DNA of 33,992 nucleotides, taken from contig JASHOX010000251.1 of the NCBI GenBank assembly GCA_030038415.1, positions 1 to 33,992 on the forward strand, given 5' to 3'. Source of the stretch: Xanthobacteraceae bacterium (GTDB lineage: Bacteria > Pseudomonadota > Alphaproteobacteria > Rhizobiales > Xanthobacteraceae). This document shows, in pieces, positions 33,502-33,992 of this stretch (its first letter is position 1; each line of letters starts with the position of its first letter). A program made the translations under genes and the position numbers. Under the pieces are notes generated by a model. That model made no database searches and was not told the DNA's origin. It saw only the letters and a list, made by a program, of their open reading frames with translations.

Positions 33502-33930
33502 ATGCACGAACCCAAAATGCAATCGACTTGCGACCAGGCTGCCCGGGCTTCGCCCCGAGCGGCCTTCCGTTTAAGCCCGCGCTTTTATCTGGACGTAAGG
33601 AAAGTGAAAGGCCTGCGCCAGGTGACCATCGAGCTCGACCGTTTCACTATCGGGAAGCTGGAACGGAACGGCTATCTCGAAGACGGCCGCGACGGCGTGA
33701 AACTTGCCGAGGCGGTGGAGCTGTTCATTTCTGGCCATGCCGCAATAAGAGTCGTGACTCATCCGGTCATCCGATTGACGAGTGCAACATCTCACCGCGT
33801 AATAATGCGATCTATAACGGATACGGCTCGGCGGGCGGCGGGGCTGCACTTCAACGCGGAGGAGCCCCGAGTCCGGCAGTCCGCGAAGCTTGCATGGCGG
33901 ATGCACTGCAATTTTGCGGCGCCGTCATAG
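33502..33930 (+). CDS. Possible small protein, perhaps frame-disrupted
   Basis: This would encode 142 aa. Only the middle (33601-33738: KGLRQVTIELDRFTIGKLER, then NGYLEDGRDGVKLAEAVELF) looks like a real protein. It resembles the short 'RxGLRxVTIEL...I..L...GYL' hypothetical proteins of Bradyrhizobium-like genomes. After about 33740 the frame loses protein character, suggesting the true end is shortened or lost. The ATG at 33502 has no good ribosome site. Confidence 0.35.
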   Translation: MHEPKMQSTCDQAARASPRAAFRLSPRFYLDVRKVKGLRQVTIELDRFTIGKLERNGYLEDGRDGVKLAEAVELFISGHAAIRVVTHPVIRLTSATSHRVIMRSITDTARRAAGLHFNAEEPRVRQSAKLAWRMHCNFAAPS

Positions 33931-33950
33931 GCAATCCCGTAGTTACGTGA
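33801..33950 (+). pseudogene. Possible fragment with a Cys-rich repeat
   Basis: In this frame the sequence reads NNAIYNGYGSAGGGAALQRG, then SPAVREACMADALQFCGAVI and ends at a TGA. The ACMADALQFC spacing resembles the Cys-rich repeat of short exported proteins in Rhizobiales. No start codon exists in frame, so it is a remnant at best. Confidence 0.25.
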
Positions 33951-33992
33951 TTGGTCACACTTGCCAGCCAGAAATATGCGGTAATTTACCAA

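Noticed and set aside
1..33992. CRISPR array, transposase or integrase gene
   Set aside because: No regularly spaced short repeats and no DDE or tyrosine/serine recombinase motifs were found on either strand.

Overview
This window is a high-GC, densely packed alphaproteobacterial chromosome segment. It is most like the Bradyrhizobiaceae/Xanthobacteraceae branch of Rhizobiales. The support is GC-rich codon use, palindromic intergenic repeats of the 'CGTCATTGCGAGCGAAGCG' and 'GTCCCCGC-AAAA-GCGGGGAC' kinds, many flavin-dependent oxidoreductases, solitary Flp pilins, orphan Bug-type receptors and a FixK/FNR-type operator. This placement is inference from gene content, not a phylogeny.

Layout. 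0.4-9.0 kb: an accessory catabolic stretch with a CocE-like hydrolase, an MFS carrier, two luciferase-like (LLM) flavin oxidoreductases, two alpha/beta hydrolases, a PHA-granule-type small protein and a solitary Flp pilin. 9.1-12.85 kb: a pyrimidine biosynthesis run, pyrK-pyrD-pyrC-pyrE, with an NAD-linked class 1B dihydroorotate dehydrogenase. 12.86-21.1 kb: a co-directional, partly overlapping cluster of a TcuA-like flavoprotein, an amidase, a CoxG-like protein, a Bug receptor, a molybdopterin hydroxylase large subunit, a second Bug receptor and a DUF971 protein. This looks like an uncharacterised uptake and oxidation pathway for an organic acid, amide or heterocycle. 21.2-25.9 kb: a second Flp pilin and exported proteins (GlcG/HbpS-like, a secreted protein of unknown function, a FecR-domain protein), ending in an MDR-family dehydrogenase.

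25.8-31.5 kb is the most striking part. A complete kdpFABC high-affinity K+ uptake operon, preceded by a 48-aa membrane ORF, lies between two ~243-bp direct repeats. Each repeat carries the 3' end of the MDR gene, a hairpin and the 3' half of a minus-strand tRNA-Val(CAC), broken at the anticodon arm. The operon has no kdpDE in the window. Instead a perfect FNR/FixK anaerobox (TTGAT-N4-ATCAA) lies exactly 22 bp upstream of a TATAAA -10 box, the geometry of a class II FNR-type promoter. I read this as a horizontally acquired, tRNA-bounded cassette whose K+ pump is controlled by oxygen status rather than by the K+ sensor kinase. That is a testable inference.

31.5-34.0 kb is a debris-rich right flank: a small zinc-ribbon protein, the C-terminal scar of a subtilisin-family protease, a glycine-rich secreted protein and short fragments at the edge.
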